In this document: positions 57,325 through 64,000 of the stretch, in pieces | Layout: every line of letters starts with the position of its first letter | How positions within the stretch are numbered: the first letter of the stretch is position 1 | Assembly (NCBI GenBank): GCA_016748015.1 | Contig: JAAOMT010000135.1 | Coordinates: 552,941-616,940 of the forward strand | Reading direction: 5' to 3' | Length of the DNA: 64,000 nt | From: Geosiphon pyriformis | Lineage: Eukaryota; Glomeromycota; Glomeromycetes; Archaeosporales; Geosiphonaceae | Made by a program: the position numbers and the translations under genes | The notes under the pieces: generated by a model | What the model was told of the DNA's origin: nothing | The model's database searches: none | Seen by the model: the letters and a program-made list of their open reading frames with translations, nothing else

Positions 57325-60300
57325 TTATTTCTTTTTTTTAGAATTAAGTTTCTACAAAATTCTATGTATTTGTAAATATTGTTTTTTCAAATATTGTTTT
57401 TTATAGATTTTTAAACTGTGAATTTGTTATTTGTCTTATGTTATTAATTATAATAATTTTTAATAAATTGTTTAATAGTATAATAGAACAGTATTTAAAT
57501 ACTAAATATAGTTAGTATGTTGTCTTATAATATAGTATTAAGTTGTTTCTCTTAACAAATTTTTCTATTTGTTTGAGAGCTTTTTTGTTGAATATTTGTT
57601 TGTTAATATTTAGATATAGTGTTTATAAGTCTAGTTTTTGCCAATTTTAAAGAACCAATAGATTAATAAAAAGTCTTTTTTTTAAGCTTTAAAGATTTTT
57701 GGTGTTCACTTTTCTATATCTAGTTTTATAATTAACTTGTTTAAGATTTCTTTTATTTTTTAAGCATACAAAGCCACATATTTTTTTTTTAATTATTTAT
57801 AAAGATAAAAATACTTAGTTTTAGTTGAATTTTTGTTCACTTTTTCTTTGTTTGTATTTTTGTATTGTATTTTTTTTCTATTAATTGTGATTTTTATTGA
57901 TATTATAAATTGTTAAATTGTTTTAAATAGTTGTTGTAAAAGTTTTAAAATTTTGTCTAAGAGATTTATGTTGAGAATATTATTAACTTTTTTTTTGTTT
58001 TTTTAATATTTATATATTTATTTTACATAATTTAAATTGTTATATATAAATTGTGTTTGATAATAATAATTGGTTTTAAATCTTATAATATATTTTTTGG
58101 TCCAATTAATAAAATTTGTGTTCTTAGTTAAAATATAAATAATAACAATTCTTGTATTGTATAATAAATTTTTAGATGATTTTTATGTATAGTTTTCTTT
58201 AAAAATTTGTCTTTTAATTTTAATTTATAAGCTCTATTGTCTAAAACTTTGTGTATATGAAATAATTCATCTTATTTTAGATTAAACTTCTCACTTTACT
58301 GTTTTTTAGCTTTAATACAATATAACAATACTTGGTTTCCAATTTTGAATTCAACTAATTAGTTTAATAAACAATTATTATGTTTTTTTTTCTGTTATTT
58401 TTGAATATTAGTAATATTATTAGCTGTTGTTTTATAATTGTTTTCTAATATTTTCATAATCTGGTATGTTTTTTAGTGTAAAATAATTTTAAAATTTCCT
58501 TTAATAATTGTTTTTGTCAGAAAAAAAAGTATTTTTTGTTTAATAAGTAATATAGCTTTTTTTTTATAGACTAATTTGAATAATATAAATTGGATAGTAT
58601 TTTGATTTAATATTTAATATGTAAATAATACTGAGAATATAAATAAATCTTATTTTTGCATATTTTCATAACTTATTTTTGTTAATGTTTTGTACAATAT
58701 TTAATTAAATCATTATATTAGTCTATTTGTTTAAAAATAATATAATAATAATAATTATTATTTTATTTCAAATTGTTGGTTCAATTTGGCAAGTATATTA
58801 TTAACAAAATAAGTTTTTTGGTCAGATAATAATTTTTTTAGACATTTATATTGGCAAATTAGATTTTGATATACAAATTTGGCTATTGTTTTGGTATTTG
58901 CCACTTAAATAAATCTAACTTTAAGTTATTTGATAAGATAGTTTACAGTATTACCAGAGGTTTTTGATTTTTTTTTTGAATATTATTGATATTATTTTGT
59001 TATTAATTCACAATTATTAAAAGTAATTAAATCTTTAATAACTGAATTTATTTTTAAATTATTTTTTATAATTTGAATTGCTGAATTTATAAGTAAAATA
59101 ACCAATTTTGTGCCAATTACTATATATAATTACTTTGTAGTAAAAGTTAACTCTTTTTCAAAAATTGCTTATCTAAAAGCTTACTAAAAATATGTAGTTA
59201 CTTTACTATAAAAGTCAACTTTTCTACAGAAATTTCATCTGTAAACTACTTTAATAATTATAATAAAAAATATATATATATATATATAATATAAAAAAAA
59301 AAATTTTGTTAAGAAATTGTTTTCTGTTTAGGTTTAGAGTTATTAACAGATTACTAAAATTGTTAACTAATTAATTTTAAAACTTTAGTAAAGATTTAAA
59401 GAATTTTAAGTAAAATAATTATAATTTTTGTTGTTTTTTAATTTTTATTGAAGTAATTGTATAGATACTAAAAAAAATATTTTTAATAAAATTAATTTTA
59501 CCTAAGATATATTTTTTTGAAGAAAAAAGCCTTTTTTTATACAATTTGTTATAATACTAGTTTATAAACTTGCACTTTTTTTTTGTTTTTATTTTGGCAA
59601 ACCAAAAATTCATTTTAATAACTTACAAATTGTTTTCACAAACTATAAATTATTTTAGTAAACTATTAAAATATTTTGCAAATTTCTATAAATTTTAGTG
59701 AATTCTTGAATGTTATAAAATTTAGAATATTACATGGTTTGATTATTGCATTTGTGTATTGTATAAATTAAATTATTAATTAGATAATAATATTTAATAA
59801 TATAATTAAAATAATAAGTAATAATTGAAACAATAATAATATATACAAATTAATAATAAAAATTATAAAAATAATTTTATGTTAATTATTGACTAAAATT
59901 CTACTAATAATAATAATTATAATGATATAACAATTTTTTTTGAAGATAATAAGAAAAATTCAACCAAATTAATCCCAATTCTATCAAAAAATTTTCTTTT
60001 TTTTTCTTTGGCAAAAGTCATAATTAAGAATATATTCAAAAACATTTTTATATATTATTAGTCAATAATATAAATTAATTGTTATTTCTAAGATAATATT
60101 TTTGTTGAAGTGTTTTATTGTTAGATTAGAATACATATTAAATAAAACAATTTTTTATTTTTTATTTTTTATAATTTATTATGATATAATATAGTTTTGG
60201 CATTCTTAACAATATTATTAGTTATTGTGTAAAAAGTAGTTTTAAGTTTGTTTTTGTATAGTACTTTGTTTTTGTTGAGATAATTTCTTCTCAAATTAAA

Positions 60301-62497
60301 GTGTTAATAAATATTAGTATAATTATTAATATGTGGCTGTATTTATTAGTTCAAGATTAAATTTGAATCATTTTTAATAAGCTGTTAGCATTGGTGTTTT
60401 TAGCTTTTTTTGTATAATATACTTTATATAAAAATTATTACAAATAAGTACTTAATCTTATATATTTTTCTTTAAATTGTGGTTTGCTAAATAACTAAAT
60501 AAGTTCTTTATAATCAATATATAAATTAAATAGTTAGTAAAAATAATATTTTTATTTCTGTACAGCTTAGTAAATAATAAAATATTTTAAATTAATAGTA
60601 TTGTATATTTTTTCAGTAGTACTGATATTGTAATTAGCATAAATAATTAAATGTTCTTAATTGTTAAATTCAATTTGCAATAGAACAGCTTTTAGTGTAT
60701 TTTTTAAAATATTTATAGTTATGATAAAATATTTATTAAAGTTTAGATAAATTAGGTGCTTTTATAGGTTATTGTTTAAGATAATTAAAAATTTTTTGCT
60801 AACTGGTTTTTTATATGTATAAAACATGTTTTGACAGTAAGTAATAAAGAAATTTAACAATATTTGAAAAGCTTTTGACAAATTAACAATATTATTTAAC
60901 CAGTCTTAAAAATTTTTTTAGTTCTTAGAAATTAATTAGAGCAAAAAAATTCTTAACTTTTTGAACTTTGTTAAGATTTTATTTTATTCTATCTTTGCCA
61001 ATTATATGTTTTAAGAATTTTAGTTTAATTTTTTTAAAGAAATATTTATTAAAATTAAGTTTTAGTCCTAAATTTTAAAGACAATTGAAGATTTATTAAA
61101 AGTGAATCAGATGGTTATTAAAGATTTTACAAAATACATTGGTATTATTTAAGTATATTACAATAAATTTTCAAAAAATTCTCTTATACATAATATTTAT
61201 AAAATATTAAAAGATAACTAGAACATTATAGAGTTTAAAAAGCATTATATTAAATTCAAAATTTTTATCTTAGGTAATGAATGCTATTTTTTTTTGTTTA
61301 AAAAATTCATCTTAATTTGTCAATATCTACTGGCTAAATCTAAAAATAAGAATTATTTTTTATTTTTTAAATTATCTAAAATTTTTTAAATAAAAAAAAG
61401 TTAGATAATTATTTTCTTAAGTAATATTATTAAGTTTTTAATAATTCATGCAAAAATAAATTTTTCTATTTTTTAATAACCAATATAACAAATAAAAATC
61501 AAAAGCTTAGCAATTTTTTGATTAATCTATTATTTAATATTTATTGTATTTTTTGTTTAATCAAATTGTTATTATTTGAAATTACTTAATAAGCTTATTG
61601 TTTAATAGGTCTGGCATTTTTAGTGTTAATCTTATGCTTTATAATATTAGTGTTTGAATTTGTTTTTGCTGATAAAAATATTAATATATTGGTTTAAAAA
61701 AATCTTAAATTGCATTTGCTGTAAAGTACTTAAATTTTTTAAGTTCAGTTTATTAATTTCTTCTATAGTAAATAGATAATTTTTTTTGGCAAATTCTATA
61801 TTTGTAAAGTAATATCACAAAATAAAAACAGTTATGTAAAGTCAAAGATAGATTAAAATTTTTTGGAATTTTAAATGTTTAAAGAAATAGAACTAATAAA
61901 AGTTTTTTCAGAAATTTTGATAATATTTTTGATAAAGTTATGAATAGAAATTTTGAAATGTTTGTAAGCTTTAATAAGTATATACAAATTTGCAATATTG
62001 GCTAGAAAACAGATTTTTAGAGCCATATCAAATAATAAAACTTGGTTTTAAACTTTTTAATTAATTTTTAAAATGTATTATCAATATAGAAAAATAAAAA
62101 TAATAGTATTAGTATAGATAAATTCTATCTTATTACTGGTATTTTCCATGAAATTAACTTGTATATTTTTTCTTTTACTTAATTCAAATCCTTGAATTTT
62201 TTAAATAATAAGACTTAATTCTTTTTGTATAATTATTAGAATTAGTTAAAAGATTTTTATGAAAGATAAAAAAATAGTTTGTGTAATTTTTTCTTGAAAT
62301 TTAATTATATAGGGCTTATTAAAATTGTTTTAAAATATTACAATTATATTCTCAATATATTTGGCATTAATTATTTTTTTTTTAACATTAATTTTTTTGT
62401 TTATAAAACCAAACTAAAATATAATTTGAACTATAAAATTAATAAAAATTTATAAAGCTAATTTTAGATTTATTTTTTATTTTTTATTTTATTAAGT
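57325..62497 (-). pseudogene. Decayed dUTPase-type gypsy element, pol region
   Basis: No ORF remains, but DNA order follows Gyp-B/Gyp-C pol on the minus strand. The integrase tail and core are at about 58180-58948 and 59925-60010. The RNase H region is near 60480-60700. The RT-RNase H connection near 60985-61050 aligns with 13950-14030 of Gyp-B. The RT start is near 61440-61600. dUTPase motif 3 and flanks are near 62330-62400, aligning with 15310-15370. A solo LTR interrupts the integrase at 58949-59909. The element is cut at the dUTPase by LINE-D at 62498. Almost all G and C have been lost. Confidence 0.68.
58949..59909 (-). repeat. Decayed solo LTR of Gyp-C type inside a decayed integrase
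   Basis: It aligns with the whole Gyp-C LTR: begins TATTACCAGAGG (Gyp-C TGTTACTGGAGG), passes the GTAGTTACTTT segment near 59192 and the degenerate 22-bp units near 59590-59700, and ends near CTACTAATAA. Length is about 961 bp, so indels are few. Integrase sequence resumes on the other side, consistent with an insertion followed by LTR-LTR recombination. The differences from Gyp-C are dominated by C-to-T and G-to-A. Confidence 0.8.
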
Positions 62498-64000
62498 TTA
62501 ACGAGTGAAGTCCAATTACTATCTAATACAATACAACTATCTAAAGTTCTAAATTAAACATGATTCACGCTTTTGCTACATGTGACTAGCCACTCAGCCA
62601 ATCAAGGCTACACTACGCAACTATATTTACCATAACTTCACCAGCAACACTAATGAAAAACAAACAGCTACTACTCAAGCCAAAGCTGACCACGTGACCC
62701 CTACCTACTTCCAGTAAATGAGCAACACCACCTGAAATTCTAACGGGGAGACCCCAGACAACATTACATAAAGATCCATCCACACCCAACAATCCACACT
62801 GCTTCATTTCCACTCAAAGTTTTGAATTGGGTATCTAAATCCACTCCTTATGGCCAACAACCAGACTCCAAACAAACTCGACCAAACTAAACATTGCAAG
62901 CTTAGAATCCACAAAGAATGTCTTAGTCTCTGTTAGCCAATTATCCAACACTAAACCCTTACACAAAGCTGTATACAGATCACCATTGGAAATAAAAAAA
63001 GCCAAAGACTGCAGAACTACAGATGATGACAAAGTAGCTCCAGTAAGAGATCTCCAAAGAAAGGAGTGCTCACACAAAATGCCCTGATGCATCAAAAAAT
63101 CTAAGCGACAAATAAAACTATGATTAGAAAATTTCACCTTCCTGCAATGTATACATGATACACTAGGATAATTTTGATTATACAAATGCTTCCTAACAGC
63201 CACTGGCAGCCTTTTGTGTAAAGTCTTCATTAAATATGTGCGCAAACTGGTAGTGGTTCTGCTTGTATATCCAGCTGACATGTGAGAATCAGGGTGTCAG
63301 ACCAATGCAGTACAAAACCAATTTATGTCCCCAATCTGTGAAGAATCCACAACACTCAAACCAAGTCCAAATTTCCATTGGAAACGCCTAATAGTATCAT
63401 TTACTATCCTAATAAAATGGCGTGCCTTGCCAGAAATCACTCTACCATTTGCCAATAAGAAATTTTCTTTGATGTTTGCTGGGAAAAAAAGTTCTGATGA
63501 CATGGCTGTATCAGCCAAACAATCAGCATGCTCATTACCTAACACACCAGAGTAACTCTTTACCTTCGCCTAGATGACAGAAATGTTTTTACATTTGACC
63601 AAATTGGCGATATGACGGTGCTCAACCCAGCATCTATTGCAGAAATCTGGAGCCACCAAACTCAATTCAGCCTGACAAGCATCCAAGAAGGCCTGGCTGT
63701 CAGAGAAAACTATAACATCCGAAAAAGCCGGAACACACTCAAGTGCTAATGCAATAGCCTGCATTTCAGCTAGGGTAGATGACAACAGACCATGAACCTC
63801 CACACCTACATGCAAACTCAGATCAGAAAAATATGCGGCAGCCCCTTTGACAGCATCAGAGGTACCAAAGTTTTTAACAGAACCATCAGTATAAACCAAA
63901 ATCACTGGCAAAAAAGCATCTTTCAGACTAGAATAGACAAAACTGAAGTGATCTGTATTCAAAACATCCAATTTAAGAGGAGACTCAACAGTGGGAAATG
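62498..64000 (-). mobile_element. LINE-D: 3' part of a LINE, runs off the window
   Basis: The 3' terminus at 62498 (reverse of TTTAACGAGTGAAGTCC) matches the ends of LINE-B and LINE-C. GC is clearly higher than in the decayed sequence on the left, with an abrupt border. It continues beyond 64000 toward its 5' end. Confidence 0.88.
62613..63999 (-). pseudogene. LINE-D ORF2 C-terminus: RNase H and CCHC finger
   Basis: One reading frame covers the whole segment with no frameshift. RNase H shows YTDGSVKNFG near 63890, STLAEMQAIALALE near 63745 and VFSDSQAFLDAC near 63680-63710, then GNEHADCLADTA near 63510-63540. The catalytic Asp, Glu, Asp and final Asp are all present. The finger CIHCRKVKFSNHSFIC lies at about 63115-63160. 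Four in-frame stops (63570-63572, 63297-63299 and two near 62820-62837) each lie one transition from a Trp, Gln or Arg codon; the first two are at Trp positions. This is the best-preserved LINE segment of the window. Confidence 0.85.

Noticed and set aside
1-64000. tRNA or rRNA genes
   Set aside because: I looked for cloverleaf-like GGTTCGAANC segments and conserved rRNA strings and found none; weak candidates in AT-rich parts were not supportable.

Overview
This is a nuclear window from an AT-rich, transposon-loaded eukaryote, most likely a fungus. The only host gene has 13 GT-AG introns, 12 of them only 69-100 bp long, and encodes the 3'-end-processing factor Rna14/CstF-77. Everything else that I can identify is retrotransposon. 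The very low GC, the Ty3/gypsy plus RNase H-bearing LINE mixture and the short introns fit Glomeromycotina (arbuscular mycorrhizal fungi). That assignment is inference; no rRNA or barcode gene is present.

Layout. 1-2692: decayed remains of a Gyp-B-type LTR and a LINE. 2693-10502: Gyp-A, a Ty3/gypsy element on the + strand with two LTRs. 10503-20441: Gyp-B, a second gypsy family on the - strand, its outer LTR truncated where it meets Gyp-A. 20442-24250: LINE-A on the - strand, cut in its reverse transcriptase. 25341-30115: RNA14. 30841-32400: decayed LINE. 32401-39255: LINE-B, nearly full length, + strand. 39829-43306: decayed LTR and decayed LINE. 43310-44368: LINE-C, a 5'-truncated 3' end. 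44369-54210: Gyp-C, a third gypsy element with two LTRs, - strand. 54211-62497: decayed LINE and decayed gypsy element, with a decayed solo LTR nested in its integrase. 62498-64000: LINE-D, a 3' part that runs off the window.

The three gypsy families share a plan: gag with a CCHC knuckle, protease, reverse transcriptase, RNase H, integrase, then a further ORF after integrase. Gyp-B and Gyp-C also carry a Cys-rich module and a trimeric-type dUTPase domain between protease and reverse transcriptase. The post-integrase ORF is recognisably conserved at its C-terminus in all three. In Gyp-A and Gyp-C it reads through the polypurine tract into the LTR. These two modules are the most unusual content of the window.

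The transposons fall into two decay states. Younger copies keep moderate GC and are broken mainly by C-to-T or G-to-A changes (Gln or Trp codons to stops, Asp to Asn, His to Tyr at active sites) plus a few frameshifts. Older copies of the same families are almost pure A+T but can still be aligned to the younger ones. No retrotransposon here looks autonomous. Stated alignments are by eye; boundaries of decayed copies are approximate.
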